Assembly (NCBI GenBank): GCA_947000775.1
Contig: CAMQGK010000567.1
Coordinates: 13,680,501 to 13,744,500 of the forward strand
Direction of reading: 5' to 3'
Source: Pterois miles
Lineage: Eukaryota; Chordata; Actinopteri; Perciformes; Scorpaenidae
DNA: 64,000 bases
The notes under the pieces are model-generated. The model was not told the DNA's origin, ran no database searches, and saw only the letters and a program-made list of their open reading frames with translations. Shown here piece after piece: positions 46,601 through 59,604 of this stretch (positions are counted from its first letter, which is position 1; every line of letters starts with the position of its first letter). The translations under genes and the position numbers were made by a program.

Positions 46601-49600
46601 TAGTTTTACAAGATTCATGGTGCTGGAGATGTCTGGTTATGTTCTCCTTCCTTCAGAAGACATTGTGAACAATATGGAAACACTTCAATACACTTTAAAT
46701 TGACTTTAGTAGATAATCCATCACACTAGGCTTTGTTTCTGTGAATTGGCATCAATTCATTCATAGTTTAGCTGCACTATGTTAGCATTATGTTAGACTG
46801 TTTTCTCTCAGTTAGCAGGAAATAATTTCGTGCCTTCTGTGTGATTGACTCATCATTTGCTTCACATTTCCAGCCAGCCCTGATATGGTAAACTTGTCAT
46901 TTGTCACATAGATTTTTAAAAACCGTAATTCAATTGGGGCGGCAGTAGCTCAGTCCGTAAGGACTTGGGTTAGGATGTGGAGGACCCGGGTTCAAATCCC
47001 CCATGGACCAAGACCAACTGGTTGCTGGAGAGGTGCCAGTTTACCTCTTGGGCACTGCCGAGGTGCCCCTGAGCAAGGCACCAAACCCCAAACTGCTCTG
47101 GGCGCTTGTCAGGAGCAGCCCCATCACTCTGACATCTCTCCATTGACATGTATATGTACTGTGTGAACTGTACTGTGTGAACAACAGAGTGTAAAACTGA
47201 ATTTCCCCACTGTGGGACTAATAAAGGAATATCTTTCTTTCTTTCTTTCTTTCTAAATTCAACGTAATCCATTTTAATCAAACTCAGGTGCAGTTCATTT
47301 GGGCGGTTGTGAAAGCACTAATCATACTTTGGTGCAGATCCGACTGAGAGATGGTGTCAGACTTTTTCCAAGCGAACCAAAACGCAGGCTGCCTGTGTTT
47401 GCGTTTGTTGAGATGGACACAGGTAAACGTCAGGTTAACATGAGTGGGAGAGGACGGACTTGGACTTCGGCTGAAGTCTGATGTTTGCTTGACATCTGGG
47501 AACATCAGGGAACGTACAGAATATGCTAAATGAAGTAAACAAAAACAGTGAAGTTTATAAAGTCATCAACAAGAGAAGGGATTCATGTTCATAGTCGATC
47601 AGTGCTGAGTCAAACTGAAAAAAACTTTGACAGCCTCAAAGTCTGCGATTCCCTGCATAGAAGTGGCAGCTCTTGAGATAAAAAAGATAAATTCGCTCTT
47701 TCATACATGCCCCTCAGCAGCTTTTTTTTTTTTTTTTTTTTTAAATTGGTCTGCTTTAATTTGTGCACTGTGAAACCGAATCAGGCTAAACGGACTTCGG
47801 CTTGTATAAGTACCCTAAGAGTCTACAGCTATGCGAGCTGCTCTGTAAGGCTGTACTGTAAATACTAATGTCAACATGCTACCATGCTCAAGTTTTTGAT
47901 GACCAGTCGACAGACAAACACATGACTAAAAACTACACACTTGGAAACTTTAAAAGATAACCATTGCCTCTCCAAAAGTATTGTACTCTTTACTGTACTC
48001 TGTCTCTTTACATAACATTTATTTCTGTTCTGTTTTTAAGGGTATGGAGTACTTACACTCTAAGCGATACATCCATCGAGACCTAGCTGCCCGTAATGTC
48101 TTAGTGGAAAATGACAGTTTGGTAAAGATTGGAGACTTTGGCCTGACGAAGTACATCCCTGAAGGCGAGATCTACTACCGTGTCCGTGAGGATGGGGACA
48201 GTCCAGTGTTCTGGTGAGTTCATGCAGCATTTAATGTGTAACTTTGGTATTTTCAACCAGGACCCGCTTTTCCCTTGTTTTTGTGTCCTAGTGACTAGCT
48301 GTGAGGACAAGTGAGCAGCGTCAATGTGCTGTTATGTCCACTAAAAGTGCTTTTTTTGCCACTGACAGGCGCAGATTGTTATTATAAGTGTCTGACAATA
48401 TTATGGAAAGGACGCTACAGAGAAATAATACATTTTTTTGCCTTTCTCTTGATCCACTGTTTGTTATTGTGTCCAAGTCTCATTGTGAAATCTGAATATC
48501 TGTATACTCAGTTGAATACGGACAGCCATTGAATTCAAAGACCTCATACACATTGTGGAAATCATCTCAATATTCAGCCATGGCATTGAAAATCTTTTAG
48601 ACAACACAAAGCTACGCTTTCTGTACTCCAACACAACAAACTCTGCCCAGCTGCCACTCACATTTCCACCGTAGATGGATTCCACTATCCTACCGTTGTC
48701 TTCCAGCAAAACGTGACATCACCAGATATCAGAACGAGACTTCACCTTCAGCAACTCTTTCCATAATGTCAGACACTTCTAATAACAATCAGAGTCTGTC
48801 ATGGCAAACACAAGTACTTTTAGTGGACGTAAATGATGGTGCCAGCTTGCCCCAATTGCAGCTTGTGTGAGTGTGAGTGGCTGCAGTCTGCAGAGCTCTC
48901 CCTCAAAAACGAACCAATTTCAGAAACTGTTGTCTCCATTAGTCAGTTAGACACAAAGACATGGTCCAGGTTGAAAAATACTAAAATTCCCCTTTAACAG
49001 TGTTACTTCATGTTTTATTCCCTGACCACTAAACTGTATTTTTCATATTGTGTAGGTATGCCATTGAGTGCCTGAAGGAAAGTAAATTTTCCTTCTCCTC
49101 TGACATTTGGTCCTTTGGCGTTACGTTGTATGAGATCCTGACCCACTGTGACCATCGCCAAAGCCCTCCAATCGTACGTCATCATTGGCCCCTATATCAA
49201 CTCATATATTTTCATGTGAGACCAGTTAAGTCAATTTTGAGTCCCTGTGTTAAATGCACAATGTACTATTTTGTGTTTTTGTAGAAGTTCTTTGAGATGA
49301 TGCAGGGAGGTCAGGGACAGATGACTTTGATGAGGCTCATAAAACTGTTGGAAAAACAGCTGCGGTTGCCGCGTCCCAAAGACTGCCCACATGAGGTAAC
49401 ATGCCCATTAAACACTACTAACATTTTATTGCCCTTATGATTAGCCCGATAGTTCCACATTTACTTGTTTTTGCCAACAGGTGAAGAAGATAATGGAGCA
49501 GTGTTGGGCTGCAGAGCCGGAACAACGGCCCTCGTTCAGATCCCTCATCGACAAGTTTGAGGCCATTCGCCAAACGTACGACTGGCAGTCCAATATAAAC

Positions 49601-49624
49601 TTTTCCTTGGCTCAGATTTGCTGA
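37609..49624 (+). CDS. tyk2: TYK2, Janus-family tyrosine kinase
   Basis: Twenty-three coding exons give 1163 aa (human 1187): 37590-37792 (ATG 37609), 37943-38063, 38148-38280, 38384-38547, 40091-40466, 40556-40732, 41019-41176, 41276-41393, 41472-41655, 42326-42432, 42520-42687, 43813-43900, 44120-44247, 44476-44611, 45334-45485, 45578-45728, 45806-45897, 45981-46170, 46463-46581, 48041-48213, 49056-49173, 49285-49395, 49481-49624. Order: FERM (to about 430), SH2-like (about 438-538, FLVRWS), pseudokinase JH2 (about 575-860; K619, HGNVCAKN with Asn711 where active kinases have Asp, SDPG in place of DFG) and kinase JH1 (about 875-1150; GEGHFGKV, K904, HRDLAARN with D996, DFG 1014-1016, activation tyrosines 1027-1028). 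TYK2 rather than JAK1-3 is supported by YYRVREDGDSPVFWYA and THCDHRQSPP. It sits on type I interferon and IL-12/IL-23/IL-10-type receptors and phosphorylates STATs. JH2 restrains JH1. One oddity is Ile1043 in the APE motif. Confidence 0.97.
38599..39855. mobile_element. Long-inverted-repeat element in tyk2 intron 4 (copy 1)
   Basis: The left end 'cttaaagggacagtttagat' and right end 'ccccactatccctttaaat' are inverted copies, with shared inner parts ('gtaccttatataacccc' against 'ggggttgtatgaggtact'). Internal blocks such as 'caatgtactgctgtggacag' recur at 43140 in the second copy. It fills most of the 1.5-kb intron. Confidence 0.65.
41670..42264. mobile_element. hAT-type element in tyk2 intron 9 (copy 3 of 3)
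   Basis: It starts TAGCGCTGTCAATCG and shares with the copies at 6629 and 8718 the blocks 'tcaattaacaacacaaaaca', 'gccccaaactgcatgt' and 'tctgtaaaggggagactta'. The right inverted end is eroded ('gcgttaacttgg'). Confidence 0.65.
42711..43718. mobile_element. Long-inverted-repeat element in tyk2 intron 11 (copy 2), interrupted by a SINE fragment
   Basis: Ends 'ctttaaaggaatagtttggg' and 'catccaaactatccctttaa' are inverted. The right half is the better preserved copy of the element at 38599-39855 ('aggtgtgctgaccgccatct' is the inverse of 'agatgatggttagcacaccc' there). A family 2 SINE tail sits near its left end. Confidence 0.65.
42755..42867 (+). mobile_element. SINE family 2 tail fragment
   Basis: 'ggtgacctgtccagggtgta' and 'ccaatgccagctgggatcag' correspond to the tail of the SINE at 14674-14960, followed by a GGAT microsatellite (42851-42866). 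The tRNA-like head is absent, as expected for a 5'-truncated insertion. Confidence 0.7.
46936..47255 (+). mobile_element. tRNA-derived SINE, family 1, copy 5 (tyk2 intron 19)
   Basis: Plus-strand copy with head GGGGCGGCAGTAGCTCAGTC, B-box GGGTTCAAATCC and a TTTC tail. It is very close to copy 2 at 14341-14655 ('aggatgtggaggacccgggt' in both), so these two belong to one younger subfamily. Confidence 0.87.
48245..48983. mobile_element. Long-inverted-repeat (fold-back) element, copy 2 (tyk2 intron 20)
   Basis: Ends 'ggtattttcaaccaggaccc' and 'ggtccaggttgaaaaatact' are inverted copies, and 'ccactaaaagtgctttt' (48339) is mirrored by 'aagtacttttagtgga' (48811). Internal similarity with 12531-13665 is clear ('gtcagacacttctaataaca' against 'gtcagacacttataataaca'). 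Confidence 0.65.
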
Positions 49625-50201
49625 TCAGAACTCTGAACATCTGCTTGTATATATGTTATCACTTTGCCACTATGGCCACCTCATATTACAGTGTTTCTGC
49701 TTGCTGTCTCCATTTAGAGGTCTTTATACTGTAGGTTTCTTTTTGATAAAAGCACACTGCTATCCTCTGATATGTGATATATCGATGTTTTTTTTTTTCC
49801 TGGCTGGTGAGTTGAACTTCATAAAGAAAGGTGAAGCCTTGGGGGGTCAGCCACAGTAGTGGCTAGAAGGGAACCAGAAAACTGGGGAAACTCTTGAAAG
49901 GTTGTTAAGGTTAGGCACTGATCTTAAATAGTTAAGATAGGACAGATCGTTGGGCAGCAAGCCTCACAAGAGTTTTTGGAGTTCTCAGATCAGATTTTGT
50001 AATTTGCGGGCTTCTTCCAGACATGGCCGTCAGAGTGTCAATTTGTTTTCAATTTGTCTTTTAAAAGTTGTAGGTTTGCATACGTCACAATAAGTATTAA
50101 GATGATTCCTATCTTTCATTTTATGTTTGTACATTTATTTTGAGTGTATGTTAACTTGGCATAAAATTTTTGCGCAAACCAAAAGAACAAATTCCTAATC
50201 T

Positions 50202-50207
50202 AATAAA
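50202..50207 (+). terminator. tyk2: Polyadenylation signal of tyk2
   Basis: AATAAA occurs 578 bp after the tyk2 stop, followed by CCATTTTCACATG and T-rich sequence. It is the first canonical signal, so 49625 to about 50225 is read as 3'UTR. Confidence 0.6.
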
Positions 50208-50225
50208 CCATTTTCACATGATCTT

Positions 50226-52200
50226 TTATTAAAGAGACTGATGCAAGTGTCAAAAAGTGTATAAAAACGTATTATGCCCTGCAGATCTGTTACTAGATTT
50301 CCAATATGTAACAAAGCATAAGTACAATATACAGTATATCTGTTCTATAAGAACTCACTGATCACAGACTAAGAGATGAACCATAACAAACTTCTACACT
50401 CACATTTTTCTGACTGGTCACTGACGCAGAGAATAGTCTTTCCTAATATGTATGTATCCTAATGTATTTCACTACTACTGAAAACTGTAAAAATTACAAA
50501 TTGGATTAGATTATTTAGACATTTCAAATTTAATCTAGTTGTTAAGCAGACCTGATTGTTTTTGTTTGTTAGCCTTTATTCTTCTTTTCTTTTCCCTACA
50601 TTTTGTTATTTGCTGTATAACTAATTTAATTTTTTATTGCTTTTATACTGTGAAATATATTTACTACAATGTTCATAATGAAAAAATGGAACATGCTCTA
50701 TGTAAAGATTTTACAGAGCTTGGTGCATTTTAGGAACATAAGACCAACCAGCACACCAGGCGGCATTAAAGAAGATTATCCAGGAAAAACATGGAAGTTG
50801 CACATTTTTAAATACAGTATATAAACAAATGTCTTAAGTTTGTAAGCGAAAACAAACGGTAAATGACATTAACATGAGCAGTTATTTTTTTAAAGTTGTA
50901 GTGTGATAGGCCTATATTATGTATTATGTTTTAAAAAAATATGTTTTCCTTGTGTTGATCCTTTAATCTAGTCAGTCAATACTTGTGCTGTTATCCAGTC
51001 TGTTTAAAATATTCTTTATATTCAGTCTGCCTGTAAATGCAAGACTGCTCATAGCTTAGAGTTTGACAAGAAATGAAAATTGTGACTATAAATGTGTAGT
51101 TTTTTACTGGAATGAAGTCTTTGTAATTACAATTCAAGGAGAATCTTTAAAATTAGTTTTATGGCTCCCACTGGCTTTACAGTGGCAGTCCTTCAGATTT
51201 CAGCCCAGGTTGATTTATATTTTAGTATAAACAGTGGGTAAACTGTTAGTTTAGTATAAACAGTTTATCAGTGTGGGGTCTTTTTGTTGTTGCATGGGCA
51301 TAGAAATAGATATTTCTGTGCACATGAGCTTCAGGTTTTCAGAATGATGTGCACATGTCCACTATTTGTGTGTAAACAACAGCATTTTTTTCCAGGAATT
51401 CATAATACTGAAAAAATGTAAATATTGCAATACTTTCATCAGTGGGTCATGAGCTCTGTCGCCATTGTGCTACCTCCTTTAGTGATAGTGACTTAACAGA
51501 CATTTATTTGACTGAAAATCTTAGATTGCCACTTTAAAAGGCTCCATCTGCTGCATTTTTCCCTCATACTTCACTTAAAGTTCAATACAGTAGTTACATA
51601 AACATCTTCAGATTTTTTTCTTACACAAAAATCTGTAAATATATTTCACACTATAAAATAATATAGAAATAAAATAAAATATACAACAAATAAAATGTAA
51701 AAGATTAATAATAACAAAACAATTGGAATACATTTGAAATAGTTTTTGCCAATTTATCCTTTTTTGAGATTAAGCTTTTAATCATAGTCAAATATGCTTT
51801 AAAATCAGTATCTAAAAATATACAGACATACTATTGTATAGATATTATAGTTTGCTCGATAAGATATTAATCAGATCAATTATGCGAAATTCATCTGCCA
51901 AAGAACTGGTACGGTTAAAGGTGAGTAATATCTCAGTCTTTGTTAATATATCTTTTTCAAAATGTATTGAGAAGTTCTAATGTTAATTAAACCAAGAAAA
52001 AGCATGAAAACAATCTACAAACACGTTAAATAGTTTCCCCTTCACAAATACAAAAAGCGCATATGTTGTTCACAGCTGCGAAAATCTTGCAAATATTAGC
52101 TTTAGTAAGATACTACCTGTGCACAATCTTAAATAAAAACTCGTTTATTGTGTTTTATTCGTCCTCTTCTGCACCATTTATCCAGTTTTGAGCAGAATAC
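50226..52200. other. AT-rich intergenic DNA between tyk2 and raver1
   Basis: No gene, SINE or transposon ends were recognised. A short direct repeat (TTTAGTATAAACAGT) occurs twice at about 51222-51264. Confidence 0.45.
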
Positions 52201-52204
52201 AGAG

Positions 52205-52344
52205 AGCAGGCGTGGCCCCGCCCTCGTTTACGTCATAGCCCCTCTTGTCCAATCAGAAGCGGCGCTGGGGCCATGTGTGTATTGTTTAAACTGCTCAAAT
52301 CGGGCTGACTTTCCAGACCGATAAAACTTCCACCAAACTGAGCG
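52205..52344 (+). promoter_or_regulatory. raver1: raver1 promoter
   Basis: GC box (CCCCGCCC, about 52216-52223), a CRE-like TTACGTCAT (about 52229-52237) and a CCAAT box in CCAATCAG (52249-52256) lie 90-130 bp before the ATG, in a locally GC-rich patch without a TATA box. This is a standard housekeeping-type layout; the start site itself is inferred to lie near 52280-52320. Confidence 0.6.
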
Positions 52345-55300
52345 ATGGCGGCCGTCGTGTCTGTTAGCTCACCTGCCCGAGATGAAAGCACAGACACCGT
52401 GCTCAGTTTCGCCCCTCGTCCGCTTCACCAAAATTACGACCTCGCTTCGGACCACGAGAGCTGGATGTCCGGAGACCGCCGGTACCCCGAACTCGAGCCC
52501 GGCGAAGAGGACTCAACGTCGGAACGCGAGTGTCAGCGGAGGGTCGACGAGGACTTGACGTCCCTGAGCCCCGAAGAGATTGAGAGCCGCTTAGAGAGAA
52601 CTCGCCGGGAGTTTTTCAACCGCAGAAAGATTATCATAAAAAATCTTCCCTCCGACGTTAGCAATCAGGTATGAGTTTAAATTATTAGATGATTGATTGA
52701 TTGACGGGGTCGTTTGGCTAACGTTAGCTTAGCTCCAATATGCTTTACCATGCTACATATGTTAGCATGCTAGTCATTTAACTCGTTAGCTATCTTTAAG
52801 TTTGATCGATGCGACATTTTGCTTTATCGAATCTGCAACTAGATAAATTAAAAGGCAACACAGTTGGTTGGCAGCCACCGAACACGATTAACATTGTTTT
52901 TTTATTCGTTATGGTTGTTAGCATAACTGTCAGGTGGTCAGATAACTGTCAATAATGGTCATCTGTGGCCTGTATGACCTGCCAGTCCGGCCTCGTAGGT
53001 AACGTTTTTATAACTTTGATATCCATGATTATTTTTCCGCTATTCAAGCTTCCAAGCCAAGCTGTCGCTGATTATTCTCCCTACATGGAGGCTAACGTTA
53101 CAGGTGCACTGGGACTTTTCCATCAGCCCATCTGTTGTTTAAGCTGCCGTTTGGTTGCATCGACCAGACACTGATTTACTCATGAAGCCACATTTTTTGG
53201 AACGTGCCTGACTCGTGGGAGCGGTGGGCCTGCGGGCGGTACCATTGTTCACAGAGAGGGGGGTGGGGGGTAGTGGCAGTTCGAGATGTGAGTTGCAATA
53301 TAACAAAAGGTGGAAGGTGTGGACACAAAACGTTTCAGAAAATGCTAGACAGCATCGCCATTTCGCTTGTGAATGGTCAAAAGCAACGCAGAACAATTTC
53401 TCCTACAACAATGAGTCGGTTATTCACCTCTCACCCCCTCACAGGTGCAACTTGTTGCTGGTTTCCCAGTGGACATGAATGAGTTAATTATATGATGGCC
53501 AAAATCTACAATTAAGCAATCTGCAGTTATATTATGGGCAGAATATACACATAAATATCCGCTGTAAAGTGTATTTTTTTGTTTGTTTGTTTTAAATGTC
53601 TGGATGTAATTATTGTCTTTTTTTATTTACAGGAAGTCCATGAGCTGTTGGGCAACTATGACCTGAAGTACTGCTTTGTTGACAAATACAAGGGCACAGG
53701 TTGGTCTAACTGCTGGTCCGCCATGTCAGGCATTGCATTCTCAGTTCAAAGGAATAAATAATCCATCACAAATAATCTGTAAGTGTTTAAAAAAAAAAAA
53801 ACAAACAAACAAAAAGAAAAAGCAAGCAAACAAACAAACGTGATGGTTGCATAAATAACATGGGCTGCATTCAGAGCAGTTCATTATAGGGCTATTCTAT
53901 AGCTATTGAGCTATGTCTATTGTGTGTGTATATATAAACTTTCACTTAAAACTGTTTTGTTCATTTTGCTCAAGTTCTTAAAATGAGAAAATGCTGTGTA
54001 CTTTTTCTTTGTCAAGTATTTCACTCAGGAGTATACAAAAACAGGCTTTCCCATCTAGTTATTTCACATCGATTTTTTTTTTTTATTATTATTTAAAGTG
54101 GCAGTAGGCAATATATTGTAATTCAAGTGTTCTGAGAGAAAACTAGACTTCATCACCTCCTCATGGCTGTTTTCAGGCTTTAGTAAATCTAGCCAGTTAC
54201 AGGAGACTTTGGCCAGTCACAGGTAATTTCAGAGAGAGATGGAGCGCATTCCTTTTGAGTGTTATTGGCTGTGCTCTGGCTGGTGGGCGGTGCTTGATAT
54301 TTCCTCAACTAATCTCAACATGGCTGCCAGGTCACAATCTTTCTCATTTTACAGCTAAACAGTGACTACAAGATGTTTCTGAAGACATCTGAGGCGAGAA
54401 ATAATCATTACAGTAACAGAATATTGATTCATATTTAATCAGCGCTGCCTAGTTTGACCATTTGATCAGAGTTCATGAGTGATTGACAGCTGCTCAAAGA
54501 AGGCAGACTCCAGACCAGCTCTGATTGATTGTTTTCCTCTGGTCTGTGAAGTCCTTCAGATGCCATTAGGAGCTCCAGAGGACACAGAGGAACATGATTT
54601 TTTTCAGATTAGCTGTCTGATGCACTACTGTCAGGATATAGCAACCATTTTATAAAAATAACTTTCTAAAATCTTGTGCTCACTTTCTCATCACAGCAGC
54701 TTTAATTACGAGAAAACATGCTATATTCTGATAGTGACTGAAGATTTTGGCCATATTTCAGTCCTAGTTCACTTTTTTGACCATCTTCTTAATAAAGGAA
54801 ATTGTTTAACATTGTGAAGAGCTTTGTTCATAAAAAGGGAAATTTTCTTGACTGTAAAGAAACAAAAGGAGCAAAAAGCTTCTTTAGCATCAAAATGTTC
54901 GTCCTTTTTTTTTGCCCCTTCAATAAAAACATAGACACTGTTTACATGGTCAGCATGCTCCAATATTTCATTGCTAGTGGTGACAAATTTAATTGCCTTT
55001 CACTCAGTGACATCAATGATGCCCAGTTGTTTTGTGATGGGAGGTATTTGAGGTATAACTGCAATAGAGCAGCAACTAATGATTATTTTCATTGTCAATT
55101 AATGTCGATTGTTTGATTAATCAATTAGTTTCTTAGTAAAATGGTGAAAATCGTTGATCAGTGTTTCCCAATGACCAAGATGATGTGCTCAAATGTCTTG
55201 TTTTGTCCACAACTCAAAGATATTCAGTTTACTGTCATAGAGGAGTAAAGAAAATATTCACATTTAAGAAGCTGGAATCAGAGACTTCTGACTTCTTTTC

Positions 55301-58300
55301 TTAAAAAATGACTCAAACTGATAAATCAATTATCAAGATAGTTGGTGATTAATTTAAAAGTTCACAACTAATCGGTTAATCACTACATCTCTAGTTTAGA
55401 ATGTGTGTGATGATGTGTCTTTAACTAAATTATGGTAATTATACCCCAGTTGTTTTGTACTGATAGGTATTGGAGGTGTTGACTGTATAGTACACAACAG
55501 TGTGTTAACTCGGCATTGGCACCGACAGCAAGCTGTTAAAAGTTTGCATCTGAGAAAGGTCATCCTGCTAGCTAATGTTGCTTGACAAAAATGGCTTGAC
55601 AAACATGTTGCAAAAATGCCGGATGGATGGATAGATGGATAGGTAGCTAGATAGATAGATGTACTTTATTGACTCCAAATTGGGAAATGATTGTTAGCCA
55701 CAAAAGCCAAAAAGATAGCCACAGAATAGATGATATAAAAAATATTGGAGCACACTATAAATGTACCCGACTAGTACAACCAGCATAAAAAAAGTCTTTC
55801 TAATTATAGACATTGTATAACCTACTATATACATAAGAACAATTCCAATGTTACAAAGTTACAATGTTTGTTCTTAAATAAAAAAAAATAATTGTGGCAA
55901 TAAATGTGCAAATGTAGATGTGCAGATGGCAAGGAAAATGTCCCTTACATAGCATGTCTTTCATATACTTATAATGTTCTTATGATGGTCGTGCACATTA
56001 TTGTCCATTATCTGTCTGTTTTGTTGACAAATGGTAGAATGCACTTGCCATTAATGTTGCAACACAAAGTCATCAATTTGTATGCAGCAAGACAACAGTT
56101 TCTGATATTAAAACGTCCAAATAATCAGGGTTAATTTGCCGTTGGGTGGTGAATCAACCTTGTATGCCCCAAAATGTGAGCTTTGTCTCAACTCAGGGGC
56201 ATTGCCTGTTTACGATAGTTTAAGTGCATGAAAGATCTGCTTGCCAGTAGAAGTCTCAAAGTTGAGGTGTCAGGAAGAATAGACATTAAAAAAACAGCTG
56301 CTTAGTGGCTGATAATAATGAAAATTGCACGAGCCAGATGGTAAATTCAAGGTATGCCTGGTATCTATTGTGGTAGATAGGTTCCATTTAGATTTGCTTT
56401 TGTACAAAATCTATTTGGCTGGTAAAAGATTATATTACCTTTTTTAATGTGGCTTCAGACATAGCTGCAACAATCTTTTATTCTGCTTCTCTTTCATGAC
56501 ATAATATGATGTTTGGTTTACATGGTGCTCTGATGTACCTGTCAGCATTGAAACAAGAGACTGTCACATTGCCAGACTTTCTGAAATTGGATGCCAATAA
56601 CATTAAAACTCGTACAGGTCTAGATGTGACTTTTTAGCTATCAACATGGCGCCTAGTCAGGTAAAATGCCAGCTGAGATGACACCCATTGTAGTCTGAAT
56701 AAGGGAAATGTTGGCAGTGACATAAAAGCTGGCGTGTGGTGACATTGTGCCACCAGCATTGTCTTTTATCAGACCTGCTAAAGGAGAAAAGATGTCACAG
56801 CCAAGGTTTGCTGGGTATGAAACTCTTTCTCTTAATGCTGACTGAACAAATGTCACTCCCTCCCCTTTCTTCCTCGCTCAGCCTTTGTGACACTGCTGAA
56901 TGGGGAACAGGCCCAGTGTGCCATCAAGGACTTCCACCAGCATGTGTTACGGGACCGGGAGATCTCCGTGCAGCTGCAGCCAACGGACGCTCTGCTGTGC
57001 ATCGCCAACCTGCCCCGCGCTTTCACCCAGCAGCAGTTCGAGGAGCTGGTGCGACCCTTTGGTAACCTGGAGCGCTGCTTCCTGGTGTACAGCTCCTCCA
57101 CGGGCCACTCCAAGGGCTACGGCTTTGTGGAGTACATGAAGAAGGACTCTGCTGCCAGGGCCAAGTCGGAGCTGTTGGGAAAGCAGCTGGGCTCCCGTAT
57201 GCTCTACGTCCACTGGACTGAAGTGGGCTCCCTCACCTATCCACTGCTGCACTCTAAATGCCTGTGCGTGGACCGCCTGCCCCCGAGCCTCCTGACAGCA
57301 CAAGATCTCCGCAGCACCCTAGCTGACACCCATGCACCAGTCTTCTGCCAGGTTAGATGCAACACATAAACACACTGCTACAAGTTAATAGCATTTCAGA
57401 AGGATTCAGAATCCAGGCTGGTTTTCACGGCAGGAATAATGAATGTAATGCCAGTTTAGAGCTGCAAAGATTAATCCATTAATCAGCTAGTTCAGTGGTT
57501 CCCAACCTGGAGGTCCCATCCCCCACTAGGGGTTGCCAAAGCTTTACGGGGGTTATATGAAGTTATACGATAGGTTGGAGATGTAGTTCTAAAATGAAAT
57601 GAGATTCAGCCGTGGCATATTGTTTCTTACTTTAAATGTTTTCAGAAGTATAGTTTGGAGGTCAGCATTTCATACTTTTCTGTGGTGAAAACTAAATGAA
57701 ATTATTTTTAAAGTTTGGATTGTTATTTATAATATAAAGAGGTTAAGGGTTATATTATTAAGTTGTATTCAGAGCCTCGTCCTGCATCAGAAAAGTACAC
57801 AGTTAAATCATCCAAAGAGCTAAATAAAATGACGGCCAAGCATTAGGGAGAAGAAGACAGAATTTGTCTCAAAAGAAGCCTATTAAGTATGTATGACTGG
57901 GTGAAAAGAGACTGTATTAAAGATCCTAAATAACAGGAAAACTCATCTCTTGTAAGGGCTAACCCCAATGCATCGAAGCTTGGACCATTGCCATGGTAAT
58001 CAACCTCCAAATCAGTATTCAAATGCTTCGTTTTAAAAAGAAGTTTTATTATTATTTATTATTATTATTGGTTATTCTCAGACAGCTGTCATGAAGCTTT
58101 GAATACTTTTGAATATTTTTCACTGAAGCTTTGAAGAAAACAGGTATTCAGGACAGCCCCATCTCTGACGCAATATTCACGGGAGATAATCTGCTCAAAA
58201 TGCATCCAAATCACGTGATTTACACAAACATCCTGCAGTTATTATGTTCACTATTTGGTTTAAGGGTTTATCAGTTCTGTGTTGTTGTTATGCATTGAAT

Positions 58301-59572
58301 GTAATATGAAATATTCACAATGTCAGTCAGGGGTCGGCAGTTCACACAGTGATAGAAAAGGAAAGGAAGAAAGTTGGGAACCACAGCACTAGTTGACCGA
58401 AAATGAATCAGGAACTCTTCTGATAGTCAATTTAATGGTTAGTCATTTGATGGAGGTCATGTGCTGCCATTTGTATCTGAACGTTAGAGAAATACCACTG
58501 AAGGGTTGCTGTTGGCGGGAATCATTTTGTAAAATTGCTTTCCATATTTGATCTTTCTGTACTTTTCACCTTTACCCCAGTTTTCCTGCAGCCACTCAAA
58601 GTTTCTATAGCAATGAGCATTGCTGGTTTCTATGGTGATGACCAGCTGACTCCCCCAGGTGGTGTCATTCAGCAGGCTTTTCTGGAACGAGACAGAGGGA
58701 TGTCCTTTTTAGCACAACACGCATAGTGGTACTTTCTGCTGGTTCCAGGGTTTTTTTTTTAGGATTGTGGTGAAAACATTGATGGTTAAGGGTCATGTGG
58801 TAATTTAAGCAAAACAGTTTAGTTTCCCAGTTTAGTTTTAACTAGATACAACTGGTCTGGTTTTGACTTGTTGAAACTTGGTATTAAATCATGAGGCCAC
58901 ATCTAGTGACTGACGGTGAGTAAAGGGCCTTCAGTATATAGTAGAATAGTATCTATTCGTAATTGTAAACAGATGGTTTGATGTTTGAAGTTGTCAGATT
59001 TGATCTGGAACTTTTCTGACAGGAAATGAAATGCAGTGGATGGCTTGTAGACTGCAAATGAGTCCCCATCATGAGTGGAAAGTTTATATCCTAACACTTG
59101 TTCTTTGGCAAGCCTCATTATTTATGGCCATTTTTCTTGCAGCATCCAACAGATTTAATTTTTGGACTTGGAGGAACAGTAAATCATGAGGCTGCTATAT
59201 GAGAATCTGTCAATGCCAAAAAATTGCCTACGTGCCTCCCATTAGGGGAGTAAATACATTATCAATTAACAAAACTTAGTTTGAGCAGTGATTTCTGGTA
59301 CATTTCAGGGGTTTTACAGGACATTTCCAACATAAATGTGCCTTTACATTAGGGTTGCAGCTAATTCCCTGTCTGTTATTTTCTCGATTAGATGTTTAGT
59401 CCATAAAATGGTGAAAAATATTGATTAGTGTTTCTCAAAGTACAAGACGATGTCCTCAAATGTCGTATTCTGTCCACAACTGAAATATATTCAGTTTACT
59501 GTCCAAGAGGAATAAAAAACAGACAATAGTTGCATTGAAGAAGCTGGAATAAAGAGAATATTTATTTTTTCC

Positions 59573-59604
<32 letters not shown>

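Noticed and set aside
46970..47281. A 103-codon minus-strand open frame
   Set aside because: It lies in a SINE copy (46936-47255). Similar frames appear at other copies of the SINE, so it is not a gene.
53250..53280. G-quadruplex in raver1 intron 1
   Set aside because: There are two long G runs (gggggg twice) but not four separated runs within a usual span; the case is too weak to list.
52965..53482. Several open frames in raver1 intron 1
   Set aside because: They overlap in different frames, have no matching splice sites, and lie between two well-supported raver1 exons.
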